NCBI RefSeq assembly: GCF_000007825.1
Contig: NC_004722.1
Coordinates: 4,132,501-4,196,500, forward strand
Length of the DNA stretch: 64,000 bases
Reading direction: 5' to 3'
Origin: Bacillus cereus ATCC 14579
Lineage (GTDB): Bacteria; Bacillota; Bacilli; Bacillales; Bacillaceae_G
In this document: positions 27,311-35,377 of the stretch, piece by piece
Layout of the letters: every line of letters begins with the position of its first letter
Numbering within the stretch: the stretch's first letter is position 1
Notes under the pieces: model-generated
Database searches by the model: none
What the model saw: only the letters and a program-made list of their open reading frames with translations
What the model was told of the DNA's origin: nothing
Made by a program: the position numbers and the translations under genes

Positions 27311-27417
27311 CGGTTTCCTCCATCCAAGTTCATTTTGCTTATTCCGTACGAAGCAATCAATAAAATGATACACCAGAAAGAATAACGTGACAAGTTGAAA
27401 ACGAGCCTAAATATATA

Positions 27418-27450
27418 AAACAAAAAAGAATCTGTATTTGCATACAGACC
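27418..27450 (-). terminator. Terminator of splB
   Basis: The minus strand reads TCTGTAT-GCAA-ATACAGA followed by TTCTTTTTTG, just after the splB stop codon. Confidence 0.8.
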
Positions 27451-27454
27451 CCCC

Positions 27455-28480
27455 TTAAGTAAAATATTGTATTTCTGCATTAGGAAAAAATTCATTTATA
27501 TAACCTCTTATCGTTTCTTCCAATACTGCTGCATCATCCTTTTTATATACATATTTTCCGATGCCATATCGTCCCCATTTATACTTCCGCTTCTCTTCAT
27601 CCATTTCAAGCTTCGTATTTGGATAACGCTCTTGAATAACCTTTTTCGCTGGTTTCGTAAAACGATGCTGAATTAATTCAAACGTTAAATTTGGTATCGT
27701 CATATCTTTCAGCGCATTGTACAGTCGCTCAAATAGTTCACGATATCCTTCTTCCCATCCTTCATGCATATAAAGTGGCGCAACTATAAAACCAAGTGGA
27801 TAACCCGCGCCTGCTACTTTACGAGCAGCTTCAATTCTTTCTTCAAACGGTGATGTCCCTGGTTCAAAATTTTTAATTACATACCGTGAATTAATACTAA
27901 ACCTGAAACGCGTTTTCCCATTATGTTTTGCATCTAACAAATGATCAACGTGCGAATATTTCGTAACGAAACGCAAACGCCCATGCTCACTTTCTCCAAT
28001 AAATTCAATCGCCCTCTTTAATGCATATGTTAAATGATCAATCCCAACGATATCTGATGTACAAGCAGCTTCAAACCTTGTGATTTCAGGTGCTCTTTCA
28101 TCCATATATTGCTGTGCCTTCTCAAATATTTCATCAAGATTCACATACACGCGAACGTAAGGCTTACTCCCAAGTGTTGTTTGCAAATAGCAATAATGAC
28201 AATGTCCCATACACCCTGTTGCGAGCGGAATTGCATATTCAGCTGACGGTTTTGACGTATCAAACTTTAGCGTCTTCCTTACTCCAACGACAAGTGTAGC
28301 CTTTGCATTACGATACTTTTGCAAATCATTTTCTCCTGGCAAATTTCTAATTTGATTATGTGATGTCGTTTCACGAATTTCTAATCCCATCTTCGTAAAC
28401 TTCTCATAAAGCTCTTTTCCAAGCGGATATTCAAGTGCCTTTGGTTCAAAGTAAACGAGTTTTGGCATAAATGGTTTCAT
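27455..28480 (-). CDS. splB: Spore photoproduct lyase
   Basis: Radical-SAM enzyme that reverses the spore photoproduct thymine dimer during germination. The 341 residues carry the CxxxCxxC cluster motif in ATGCMGHCHYCYLQ at about 90 and the conserved catalytic cysteine in FEAACTSDIVGIDHL at about 140. Length equals that of B. subtilis SplB. No splA is next to it; instead a padR gene is divergent, sharing a 157-base intergenic region. Confidence 0.96.
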   Translation of the reverse strand: MKPFMPKLVYFEPKALEYPLGKELYEKFTKMGLEIRETTSHNQIRNLPGENDLQKYRNAKATLVVGVRKTLKFDTSKPSAEYAIPLATGCMGHCHYCYLQTTLGSKPYVRVYVNLDEIFEKAQQYMDERAPEITRFEAACTSDIVGIDHLTYALKRAIEFIGESEHGRLRFVTKYSHVDHLLDAKHNGKTRFRFSINSRYVIKNFEPGTSPFEERIEAARKVAGAGYPLGFIVAPLYMHEGWEEGYRELFERLYNALKDMTIPNLTFELIQHRFTKPAKKVIQERYPNTKLEMDEEKRKYKWGRYGIGKYVYKKDDAAVLEETIRGYINEFFPNAEIQYFT

Positions 28481-28547
28481 GTGCTTCCCTCCCTCTCGTT
28501 AGTATGGGAAACGTTGAAAAATTAACACGCATTAAAGTTTTCCACTT

Positions 28548-28572
28548 CAGTAACTTGCGTTGCAAGTTACTG
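28548..28572. promoter_or_regulatory. Operator 1 of the padR gene (perfect palindrome) with promoter
   Basis: CAGTAACTTGC-GTT-GCAAGTTACTG is a perfect 11-base inverted repeat. A sigma-A promoter, TTGCGT (28555-28560), 17 bases, TATAAT (28578-28583), starts inside it, so bound protein would block the -35 region. Confidence 0.75.
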
Positions 28573-28595
28573 AATGTTATAATTTGGATAACAGC

Positions 28596-28618
28596 TACCT
28601 TGCAACGCAAGTTACCTG
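28596..28618. promoter_or_regulatory. Operator 2 of the padR gene (related half-palindrome)
   Basis: TACCTTGC-AAC-GCAAGTTACCTG repeats the core of operator 1 (GCAAGTTAC) just downstream of the promoter. Two sites flank the -10 box, a typical autorepression layout. Confidence 0.65.
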
Positions 28619-28637
28619 AGTAAAAGGTGGTGAAATC

Positions 28638-28955
28638 ATGCACAGCCAAATGTTAAAAGGTGTATTAGAAGGTTGCATCCTATACATCATTTCACAAGAA
28701 GAAGTGTACGGATATGAACTGAGCACAAAATTAAATAAACACGGATTTACATTCGTAAGCGAAGGAAGCATCTATCCGTTATTATTACGTATGCAAAAAG
28801 AAAAATTGATCGAAGGCACATTAAAAGCTTCCTCACTCGGTCCAAAGCGAAAATATTATCACATAACCGATAAAGGATTAGAGCAGCTTGAAGAATTTAA
28901 ACAAAGCTGGGGAATGGTTTCAACTACGGTAAATAACTTATTACAGGGGGAGTGA
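28638..28955 (+). CDS. PadR-family transcriptional regulator
   Basis: 105-residue winged-helix protein with the PadR core: MLKGVLEGCILYIISQEEVYGYEL, then GSIYPLLLRMQKEKLIEG and KRKYYHITDKGLEQLEEF. It overlaps the next gene's leader by a few bases, so the pair forms one operon. Duplicated palindromes at its promoter suggest that it represses itself and the partner membrane protein. The ligand is unknown. Confidence 0.88.
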   Translation: MHSQMLKGVLEGCILYIISQEEVYGYELSTKLNKHGFTFVSEGSIYPLLLRMQKEKLIEGTLKASSLGPKRKYYHITDKGLEQLEEFKQSWGMVSTTVNNLLQGE

Positions 28956-28960
28956 TAGGG

Positions 28961-29632
28961 ATGAATGCACAAGACATGATTGAATTGAATAATAAAAAAC
29001 GTGAGCTTCTAACACCTGAAAATGAAGTTGCTTATAGCGATATGTTAGTTTATCTTCGTTTATCTAACGTGCCAGAGCAACAAATGGAAGAACTGTTACT
29101 AGAAATATTAGATCACCTCATCGAAGCACAAGCAGAAAATAAAAACGCTTATGACATCTTTGGAGATAATTTACAATCTTATTGCGATGAACTTATATCA
29201 GCTTTACCAACTCAAACAAAGTTAGAAAAAGCCTCTTTAATTGGATGTTCTATTAGCTTACTTCTTGCTATACAGTTTGGCATAAATGCAATTATTTCAT
29301 TTTTTATGTTTTTCTTTGAAAAAAACAATACATTATCAAGTCCGCCTTTTAGCATCCTTGGAACTACTTTGTCTGTTTCAATAATTATACTAGGTATACT
29401 ATTTATTTTATATTTATTAAAGCGTTACTCCTTTAATCAGAAAATGAATTGGAAAAGAAGAATTCTATTTGGATTCGCATTTGCTACTCCATTTTGTTCC
29501 GCTGTATTCTTAAATATTTATTTCCAAAAGCAACCTTATCTCATTTATCATCTAAACTTTTGGCAAAATGCTTTAATTGCTATCTTATTTTTTATTTTAT
29601 ATAAATTACTATATAAAAAATCAAATTTTTAA
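28961..29632 (+). CDS. DUF1129-type membrane protein paired with PadR
   Basis: 223 residues from ATG 28961 (GGGGGAG eight bases upstream). A soluble N-terminal half is rich in Glu/Gln with a helical hairpin (ELNNKKRELLTPENEVAYSD, MEELLLEILDHLIEAQ), as in DUF1129 and PadR-associated proteins. Five to six membrane spans follow. Such pairs often respond to membrane stress; here that is inference from context. Confidence 0.7.
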   Translation: MNAQDMIELNNKKRELLTPENEVAYSDMLVYLRLSNVPEQQMEELLLEILDHLIEAQAENKNAYDIFGDNLQSYCDELISALPTQTKLEKASLIGCSISLLLAIQFGINAIISFFMFFFEKNNTLSSPPFSILGTTLSVSIIILGILFILYLLKRYSFNQKMNWKRRILFGFAFATPFCSAVFLNIYFQKQPYLIYHLNFWQNALIAILFFILYKLLYKKSNF

Positions 29633-29660
29633 CAGCCCCTCAAAAGGCTGTTTTTTCTTC
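29630..29660 (+). terminator. Terminator of the padR operon
   Basis: AACAGCC-CCTCAAAA-GGCTGTTTTTTC immediately after the stop codon. Confidence 0.8.
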
Positions 29661-29730
29661 TGTCTAATTTTACAAATTGAAAAATTTCATAAAGAAAATA
29701 AGAAAAATGCAAAATAATTAAAGTTAATTG

Positions 29731-29760
29731 TTGACGTGATGCTTTTATTATCGGTATCAT
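29731..29760 (+). promoter_or_regulatory. Likely sigma-A promoter of the proline-rich protein gene
   Basis: TTGACG, 18 bases, TATCAT; followed by a 70-base leader to the ATG at 29834 with a GAGAGGAG ribosome-binding site. Confidence 0.5.
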
Positions 29761-29833
29761 AAATCTTCGTGAGCAATTATTTTTCGTTATACGATTTTTT
29801 TATTATTACTGAATTTTTGAGAGGAGAAATTAG

Positions 29834-30676
29834 ATGTCAGTTAAGAAGAAAACGCAAGTACGCACCGGCAAAATGGTACGTGAACTAATGTTAGCAGACG
29901 AAGATGTAAATGCTTCGCTAATTATGGTATATAGTGAAAACGGTGTAAACGCAGAAATTAAAATCGAGGGCTTAACGCCGAAATGTAACGAAGAATTATT
30001 TTTGAGCGGAAACGTGGATTGGAACAAGAGTGTTATTTATAAAATTGTTGATTTCACTGGAAACGCTGAAGTTGGTAAAGTTACATTAACAGCGATGAAC
30101 AAAAACAATGTTTCTCTAGAAATTGAACGCGTTATGTGGAGTAAAGAAAATAAAGAAGCTGCCGAGCAAGAAGAAACACAGGTAGAAGCAGCACCGAAAA
30201 AGGAAGTAGTTGTAGAAGCTCCAAAGGCAATTACGCCTGCTCCTAAGCCTGTTACGCGTGTGGAAACACCTGCTATGGCACCTAAGCCTACTCCGGTACC
30301 GACACCGAAGCCAGTAAGCGTAGAAGCAGCTGTAGAACTAGTTACTCCAGCGCCTGTGAAAAAAGCGGTCCCTACTCCAGTTACAAAGCAAGAGACAGCA
30401 CCGGTTGCTCCTGCAAAACCGAAGCAGCCTGCTTTGACTGAAACAAATTCAAAACTACAAGAAAATTATGTTAAACTCGTGAAAAAGACAATTGAAGTTT
30501 GTCAAGATTACGAGCTTGGCATCGACATAGATGATTCTATTGAAAGCTTAAAAGAAGAACTACAAAGCCAAGGTATTAGCGTTACATTTGACAAAGAAAT
30601 TATGGACGTTGTAAATCGCCTTCGTTCTTTACAAGATAAAGGAATCAAAGTAGAAAAAGTACTTAATTTACTATAA
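29834..30676 (+). CDS. Three-part protein with proline-rich linker, unknown function
   Basis: 280 residues. Residues 1-105 form a compact predicted domain (VRTGKMVRELMLADEDVNAS, VDWNKSVIYKIVDFTGNAEVG). Residues 110-205 are a low-complexity linker of Ala, Pro, Lys, Val and Glu with repeated APKP, TPVP and TPAPVK units. Residues 210-280 are a helical domain (NYVKLVKKTIEVCQDYELGI, MDVVNRLRSLQDKGIKVEK). There is no signal peptide or membrane span, so it is probably cytosolic. It is monocistronic with promoter and terminator. I do not recognise the family. Confidence 0.75.
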   Translation: MSVKKKTQVRTGKMVRELMLADEDVNASLIMVYSENGVNAEIKIEGLTPKCNEELFLSGNVDWNKSVIYKIVDFTGNAEVGKVTLTAMNKNNVSLEIERVMWSKENKEAAEQEETQVEAAPKKEVVVEAPKAITPAPKPVTRVETPAMAPKPTPVPTPKPVSVEAAVELVTPAPVKKAVPTPVTKQETAPVAPAKPKQPALTETNSKLQENYVKLVKKTIEVCQDYELGIDIDDSIESLKEELQSQGISVTFDKEIMDVVNRLRSLQDKGIKVEKVLNLL

Positions 30677-30679
30677 AAA

Positions 30680-30718
30680 AATAAGAGGTGGCAATTGCCA
30701 TCTCTTATTTTTTATAAT
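30680..30718. terminator. Bidirectional terminator between the proline-rich gene and lipM
   Basis: AAAAAATAAGAGGTGGC-AATT-GCCATCTCTTATTTTTT between convergent genes; it overlaps the lipM stop. Confidence 0.85.
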
Positions 30719-31541
30719 TCCACTCATTACTTTCATACTTTTCTTTCGCTAACGTTTGAACTTCATGTAACTGTTCTTCTGTTAATTCATATGGAACAAG
30801 TTCTACATCCAATCCTTTTTCAAAGCCAACTTCAAACGCTTTAATTAACTGTTCTATCGTAAATGTACGGTCTGTTAATTCATTAATTGCTACTGCTTTA
30901 GAAGAGAACATACTCTTCATACGTTCCTTCACACGTTCATTTGGGAATAAAAATAGATCATATAGTTCATCTAAATCAATTTCTAATGGAATCGATCCAT
31001 GCTGTAAAATAACACCTTTTTGACGTGTTTGAGCACTACCAGCAATTTTTCGTCCTTCCACTACAATTTCATACCAAGATGGTGCATCAAAACATACGCC
31101 GGAACGTGGATTTTTTAAATTTTCACGATCTGCTTCTGTTTTTGGAACTGCATAATATGCTTCTAACCCTAATGCCTTAAAACCATCTAATAAACCTTGC
31201 GAAATAACACGATACGCTTCTGTAACTGTTTTCGGCATATTCGGATGATCTTCAGACACAATAACACTATACGTTAACTCTTTGTCATGTAGTACACCCC
31301 TGCCGCCTGTTTGACGACGAACGAATCCATATTTCTTTTCGTTAACTACATCCATATTAATATCTTTTTCAACACGTTGAAAATACCCAACTGTTAATGT
31401 TGGTACCTCCCATTCATAAAAACGAATTGTTGGTGGCATTTTCTTTTCACTTTGCCAATTTAATAAACATTCATCTAACGCCATATTAAATGCCGGTGAA
31501 CATTGACCAGAGTTAATATAACACCATTTTTCTTTTCCCAT
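30705..31541 (-). CDS. lipM: Octanoyltransferase LipM
   Basis: Transfers octanoyl groups from acyl carrier protein to GcvH, the first step of lipoate synthesis in Bacillus. 278 residues from ATG 31541 (GAGG upstream), the B. subtilis LipM length. The cofactor-transferase core has RRQTGGRGVLHDKELTYSVI and KIAGSAQTRQKG, and the acyl-thioester cysteine is in PRSGVCFDAPSWYEI at position 150. The octanoylated GcvH serves the glycine cleavage system encoded at 41-45 kb. Confidence 0.95.
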   Translation of the reverse strand: MGKEKWCYINSGQCSPAFNMALDECLLNWQSEKKMPPTIRFYEWEVPTLTVGYFQRVEKDINMDVVNEKKYGFVRRQTGGRGVLHDKELTYSVIVSEDHPNMPKTVTEAYRVISQGLLDGFKALGLEAYYAVPKTEADRENLKNPRSGVCFDAPSWYEIVVEGRKIAGSAQTRQKGVILQHGSIPLEIDLDELYDLFLFPNERVKERMKSMFSSKAVAINELTDRTFTIEQLIKAFEVGFEKGLDVELVPYELTEEQLHEVQTLAKEKYESNEWNYKK

Positions 31542-31645
31542 CCTGCACCTCATATAACCAATTATTTTTCACATTCTCTAGTCTACCAAATTCGACAAAA
31601 TTTGTGAAAGAATACGAAATTTCTTCTTATATGCAAATGAATCTG

Positions 31646-31673
31646 TTGCATAAATACATAAGGGCATTATAAT
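31646..31673 (+). promoter_or_regulatory. Likely sigma-A promoter of the rhodanese gene
   Basis: TTGCAT, 16 bases, TATAAT, with the ATG/GTG start region 40 bases downstream. Confidence 0.55.
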
Positions 31674-31711
31674 ATTGAAAGTAGGATAAGAAAAAAGGGA
31701 GCGATAGAATC

Positions 31712-32095
31712 GTGTCAACAACTTGGATTATTTTATTAGCCGTAATCGTAGCATTTATCGGCTACACTGTATGGATGTACTTCTATCAGAAAAAATTAAT
31801 TAAAACTCTTACAGAAGAAGAATTTCGCGCTGGCTACCGTAAAGCACAGCTTATCGATATTCGTGAAGCAGACGAATATAACGCAGGGCATATTTTAGGT
31901 GCACGTAACATTCCGTTATCACAAATTCGCCTTCGCCATAAAGAACTTCGTCAAGATCAACCTGTTTACTTATATTGCCAAAGCGGATTCCGTACAGGTC
32001 GTGCAGCGCAATACTTAAAAAAACAAGGCTACAAAGATTTCTACCAATTACAAGGCGGATTTAAATCTTGGACAGGCAAAATTAAAAAGAAATAA
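31712..32095 (+). CDS. yqhL: Membrane-anchored rhodanese-like protein YqhL
   Basis: 127 residues. An N-terminal membrane span (WIILLAVIVAFIGYTVWMYF) is followed by a single rhodanese domain with IDIREADEYNAGHILGARNIPLSQ and the active-site loop YCQSGFRTGRAA, cysteine present. A possible sulfurtransferase facing the cytoplasm. Divergent from lipM, as yqhL and yqhM are in B. subtilis. Confidence 0.9.
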   Translation: MSTTWIILLAVIVAFIGYTVWMYFYQKKLIKTLTEEEFRAGYRKAQLIDIREADEYNAGHILGARNIPLSQIRLRHKELRQDQPVYLYCQSGFRTGRAAQYLKKQGYKDFYQLQGGFKSWTGKIKKK

Positions 32096-32103
32096 TAACA
32101 TAC

Positions 32104-32136
32104 AAAAAACTAGCTGAATAAATCAGCTAGTTTTTT
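32104..32136. terminator. Bidirectional terminator after yqhL
   Basis: AAAAAACTAGCTGA-ATAAA-TCAGCTAGTTTTTT between convergent yqhL and the lipoprotein gene. Confidence 0.85.
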
Positions 32137-32696
32137 CATTTCATCTTATTCGCAATGTATAATAAATTCTGCTTGATTACCTTTTCATCGTTCTCTTCTA
32201 CATTCCGATACAGCAGTTGATATTCAATTCCTTTCTCTTTCCATATAAGCGTAGCAAATTCGTCACCACGTTCATAATCATCTTTATTTTTAAAATAAGC
32301 AGACGTTCCATTATTCAGTTTCATTTGTTCTTGAAATCGCTTCTCTTCCACAAGATCTGGAAAACTATAAGGAAAGTTCGCGACATTTAACTCAATATAC
32401 TCATTTCTACCTGGTTCTTTCTGTTTATATTTAATCGTTAAGACAGTGTTCTTTTTCCCAAGCGTTCTTACTTCCCCCTTCACATCACTTGTAATATCGT
32501 ACGGTAAAAACGTTGGAACTTTAAACTTCACCGGAAAATATTTTGGAAGTTCCTTTAGCGGAATAGGATCCGTAACACGATCCATAGCTCCTCCCGTTGT
32601 TCCCACAAAGTGTTTTTCTTCTTGCATCGTTTGCTGAAACGAACACGAACTAAGCACGAAACTAGAAAACACGAAACAAATGATTCTTTTTTTCAA
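32136..32696 (-). CDS. Putative lipoprotein, unknown function
   Basis: 186 residues with a lipoprotein signal peptide: basic start MKKR, hydrophobic core IICFVFSSFVLSS and lipobox VLSSC, cysteine 18. The mature part includes IPLKELPKYFPVKFKVPTFL, a pattern seen in DUF4367-like secreted proteins, and ends LLYIANKMK. Expected to be anchored outside the cell membrane. It is divergent from the LacI-type regulator at 32987, which might control it. Confidence 0.75.
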   Translation of the reverse strand: MKKRIICFVFSSFVLSSCSFQQTMQEEKHFVGTTGGAMDRVTDPIPLKELPKYFPVKFKVPTFLPYDITSDVKGEVRTLGKKNTVLTIKYKQKEPGRNEYIELNVANFPYSFPDLVEEKRFQEQMKLNNGTSAYFKNKDDYERGDEFATLIWKEKGIEYQLLYRNVEENDEKVIKQNLLYIANKMK

Positions 32697-32912
32697 TTTG
32701 TTTCCGCCCTTTCATATCGCTCTCTTAACGAACGAAGCGTTGATATTCTCTTCATATTCGCTTTGTCACCAAACTCCACCTTTGAAAACTTTCCACGTTA
32801 TTCTCACACATTTTGACAACACTTTTTGCAAACAAAAAAGACCCCTATCATTCTTACGCCCAAGTGAAAAGGTTACGCGAATAAAAAGAAGTCTTATTAA
32901 TACCATAGTTTG

Positions 32913-32926
32913 TGAAAAGCTTTTCA
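32913..32926. promoter_or_regulatory. Probable LacI-type operator
   Basis: TGAAAAGCTTTTCA is a perfect 14-base palindrome with the central GC usual for LacI-family sites, 61 bases upstream of the LacI-family gene and just upstream of its -10 region (TATAAT 32961-32966). It does not match the cre consensus exactly. Autoregulation is inferred. Confidence 0.55.
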
Positions 32927-32986
32927 GGTCAAGATTTTTTCTTTCTTATTATTTTCCCTTTATAATAAGGGAAAGAGGTGATACAT

Positions 32987-33964
32987 ATGGCCAATATAAA
33001 ACAAATTGCTAAAACTGCTGGTGTATCGATATCAACTGTTTCTCGTGTCCTGAATAATCACCCTTACGTAAAAGAAGAAAAGCGTAAGCGTGTTCTAGAT
33101 GCTGTTGAAGAATTAAACTACGCAAAAAATATAAATGCTGTCCATTTAATAAGAGGGAAAACATATACAATTGGCGTTATGCTTCCTTTCATTAACCTCC
33201 CCTACTTCAGTACGATTATTGAAGGAATCGGAAACGAAGCGTTATTAGCTGGGTATCATATTAATTTATGTCAAACGAATTACGATAGCATTGAAGAAAT
33301 TCGTGTTCTTGAAATGATGAAAATGAAACAATTTGATGGGATGATTATTTGCTCCCGAACGAGCTCTTGGGAACAAATCGAACCTTTTGCAAAATTTGCC
33401 CCTATTATTTCATGTGAAAAAATGAAGCATCCCCTCATTTCATCCATCTACGTAGATCATTATGAAGGTTTCCGTCTTGGTACTGCCTATTTACTAAGTA
33501 GAGGCCATGAAAAAATCGGAATTTGTTTAGCAAGAAAAACAAGTGTAAATTCCATGGAGCGCGAAAAAGCGTTCGCCGATACACTTCGTAACGAAGGGAA
33601 AACGTTGCATCCTGAATGGATTTTCCACCAATGCTATACAATGCAGGACGGAGCACAAATACTCCATCGTATTTTAAATATGAAAAATCGTCCAACTGCT
33701 ATTTTCACAGCGAACGATCAAGTTGCAGCTGGTTTATTAACAGAGGCTCGAAAACATGGTATTCGAGTACCTGAAGACCTTGCTATCCTTGGATTTGATA
33801 ATCATGAAATTTCAAAGGCATTAGAAATTTCCACAATTGAACATCCCGGTCTCGCAATGGGCTCACATGCTTTTTCTTTATTCCATAAGCAGATCCAAAG
33901 CGAGCAAATTGTCGGCAGTGCAAAAGAACTTTCATTCCATTTAATTGAGCGAGAGACTGTCTAA
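32987..33964 (+). CDS. LacI-family transcriptional regulator
   Basis: 325 residues from ATG 32987 (GAGGTG upstream); the GTG at 32978 is inside the ribosome-binding site. The N-terminal helix-turn-helix IKQIAKTAGVSISTVSRVLNNH and hinge helix are canonical. The periplasmic-binding-protein-like effector domain includes AILGFDNHEISKALEISTIEHP. The effector is probably a sugar, but no transport or catabolic operon is adjacent, so it is an orphan regulator or controls the divergent lipoprotein gene. Confidence 0.92.
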   Translation: MANIKQIAKTAGVSISTVSRVLNNHPYVKEEKRKRVLDAVEELNYAKNINAVHLIRGKTYTIGVMLPFINLPYFSTIIEGIGNEALLAGYHINLCQTNYDSIEEIRVLEMMKMKQFDGMIICSRTSSWEQIEPFAKFAPIISCEKMKHPLISSIYVDHYEGFRLGTAYLLSRGHEKIGICLARKTSVNSMEREKAFADTLRNEGKTLHPEWIFHQCYTMQDGAQILHRILNMKNRPTAIFTANDQVAAGLLTEARKHGIRVPEDLAILGFDNHEISKALEISTIEHPGLAMGSHAFSLFHKQIQSEQIVGSAKELSFHLIERETV

Positions 33965-33992
33965 AAAGAGCGTTACTTATAACGCTCTTTCT
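33965..33992 (+). terminator. Terminator of the LacI-family gene
   Basis: GAGCGTTA-CTTA-TAACGCTCTTTCTC right after the stop codon. Confidence 0.8.
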
Positions 33993-34006
33993 CAGATCTT
34001 CACCTA

Positions 34007-34055
34007 TTGACATTATATTTCCCATCTCATATAATGAACCTAACGAACGGTAGGT
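34007..34055 (+). promoter_or_regulatory. Promoter and operator of the tetR gene
   Basis: Consensus sigma-A promoter TTGACA (34007-34012), 17 bases, TATAAT (34030-34035). The inverted repeat ACCTAACGAACGGTAGGT (34038-34055) lies over the expected transcription start. An almost identical repeat precedes the SMR genes at 34682. Confidence 0.8.
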
Positions 34056-34060
34056 AGGGG

Positions 34061-34642
34061 ATGAAAATGACAGCAAACCGCATTAAAGCTGTAGCACTTT
34101 CTCATTTCGCACGCTACGGCTATGAAGGAACTTCATTGGCAAATATTGCTCAAGAAGTTGGGATTAAAAAACCATCGATTTACGCACACTTTAAAGGAAA
34201 AGAAGAGCTATATTTCATATGCTTAGAATCTGCTCTTCAAAAAGATTTGCAGAGCTTCACAGGCGATATCGAAAGCTTTTCCAATTCGTCCACTGAAGAA
34301 TTGCTTTTAAAATTATTAAAAGGGTATGCAAAACGATTTGGTGAAAGTGAAGAATCAATGTTTTGGTTACGAACTTCTTATTTTCCGCCTGATGCATTTC
34401 GCGAACAAATTATTAATAAAGCAAATGTACACATTGAAAACGTCGGAAAACTTTTATTCCCTGTATTTAAAAGAGCAAGCGAACAAGATGAGCTGCATAA
34501 CATTGAAGTAAAAGACGCCTTAGAGGCTTTTCTATGCTTACTCGACGGTCTTATGGTTGAACTATTATACGCAGGTTTAAATCGTTTTGAGACACGTTTA
34601 GACGCTTCTTGGAAAGTATTTTGGCGCGGACTTTCAAACTGA
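34061..34642 (+). CDS. TetR-family transcriptional regulator of the SMR pair
   Basis: 193 residues. The N-terminal helix-turn-helix reads ALSHFARYGYEGTSLANIAQ, EVGIKKPSIYAHFKGKEELY. The ligand-binding domain is all-helical and ends with KVFWRGLSN. ATG 34061 or 34067 are both possible starts. The order TetR-SMR-SMR resembles B. subtilis yvdT-yvdS-yvdR. It probably represses itself and the pump genes through the two matching inverted repeats, and is released by a toxic cation or drug. Confidence 0.9.
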   Translation: MKMTANRIKAVALSHFARYGYEGTSLANIAQEVGIKKPSIYAHFKGKEELYFICLESALQKDLQSFTGDIESFSNSSTEELLLKLLKGYAKRFGESEESMFWLRTSYFPPDAFREQIINKANVHIENVGKLLFPVFKRASEQDELHNIEVKDALEAFLCLLDGLMVELLYAGLNRFETRLDASWKVFWRGLSN

Positions 34643-34674
34643 CGGATTGCTCCTTTGCAATGCGTCGTTTTTAA
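34641..34674 (+). terminator. Terminator or attenuator after tetR
   Basis: GACGGATTGC-TCCTTT-GCAATGCGTC then GTTTTTAA; one mismatch in a ten-base stem. It separates tetR from the pump genes, which may have their own start site downstream. Confidence 0.7.
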
Positions 34675-34681
34675 GCCCTTT

Positions 34682-34699
34682 ACCTAACGACTGGTAGGA
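34682..34699 (+). promoter_or_regulatory. Second TetR operator upstream of the SMR genes
   Basis: ACCTAACGACTGGTAGGA matches the operator at 34038 at 15 of 18 positions, keeping both half-sites (ACCTAACG and GGTAGG). It lies 15 bases upstream of the first SMR gene. Confidence 0.7.
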
Positions 34700-34713
34700 A
34701 GGAGAAATGACAT

Positions 34714-35046
34714 ATGGCATGGATTTATGTAATCATCGCTGGTATTATTGAAATATTTTGGGTGATTGGACTAAAAAAAGCAGAGGCACCACTTGAATGG
34801 GCTGGTGTTGCTCTATTAATTACAATTAGTTTCGTCTTATTATTTAGAGCTTATAAAGATTTACCTGTCGGCACTGTATACGCAGTCTTTACAGGAATCG
34901 GAGCTGGTGGAATCGTTCTTACAGAGATTTTCATCTTCGGAGAACCTTTCTCTATCGTAAAAGTTTTATTAATCGGTTTAATCTTCTTCGGAGTAATTGG
35001 TTTAAAACGAGTAACAGAAGAAAAAGAAGCGAAGGAGGCCGCATAA
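34714..35046 (+). CDS. SMR-family efflux subunit 1
   Basis: 110-residue four-span small multidrug resistance protein. The membrane-embedded essential glutamate is in AGIIEIFWVIGLKKAE (residue 13-14). The conserved segment LPVGTVYAVFTGIGAGGIVL and the C-terminal span LLIGLIFFGVIGLKRV are present. It probably forms a heteromeric pump with the next gene, one base apart. The polar tail EEKEAKEAA is unlike the second subunit. Confidence 0.92.
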   Translation: MAWIYVIIAGIIEIFWVIGLKKAEAPLEWAGVALLITISFVLLFRAYKDLPVGTVYAVFTGIGAGGIVLTEIFIFGEPFSIVKVLLIGLIFFGVIGLKRVTEEKEAKEAA

Positions 35047-35047
35047 A

Positions 35048-35362
35048 ATGGCTTGGGTATTTTTAATTCTAGCTGGTATTTGTGAAATTATTGGTGTACT
35101 CTTTATGAAAGTAGCCACTGAAAAGAAAGGCTGGGCACCAAAAGTTATTTTAATCGCTAACTTCGGCGTAAGCTTCTTCTTCTTATCTCTTGCGATGAAC
35201 ACATTACCGATGGGAACTGCTTACGCAATTTGGACTGGAATCGGAACTGCCGGAAGTGCACTTCTAGGCATTCTCATTTTCCGAGAATCAGCGGATTGGC
35301 GTCGTCTTGCTTTCTTAAGCTGTATTCTATGCGGCGCTGTTGGCTTAAAACTATTAAGCTAA
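35048..35362 (+). CDS. SMR-family efflux subunit 2
   Basis: 104-residue four-span SMR protein with glutamate in LILAGICEIIGVLFMKVA and the signature LPMGTAYAIWTGIGTAGSAL. The short C-terminus ends GLKLLS. Paired SMR proteins of this kind usually work as a heterodimer exporting cationic compounds or guanidinium-like molecules; the substrate is not evident. Confidence 0.92.
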   Translation: MAWVFLILAGICEIIGVLFMKVATEKKGWAPKVILIANFGVSFFFLSLAMNTLPMGTAYAIWTGIGTAGSALLGILIFRESADWRRLAFLSCILCGAVGLKLLS

Positions 35363-35377
35363 CGAGAGGTGAATGTC

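Noticed and set aside
32680..33012. 110-codon frame overlapping the LacI gene start
   Set aside because: It crosses the operator and promoter and has no homology; the LacI frame explains the region.
34714..35362. Guanidine riboswitch controlling the SMR pair, as for ykkCD
   Set aside because: The upstream region is only 70 bases and is explained by a terminator plus a TetR operator.
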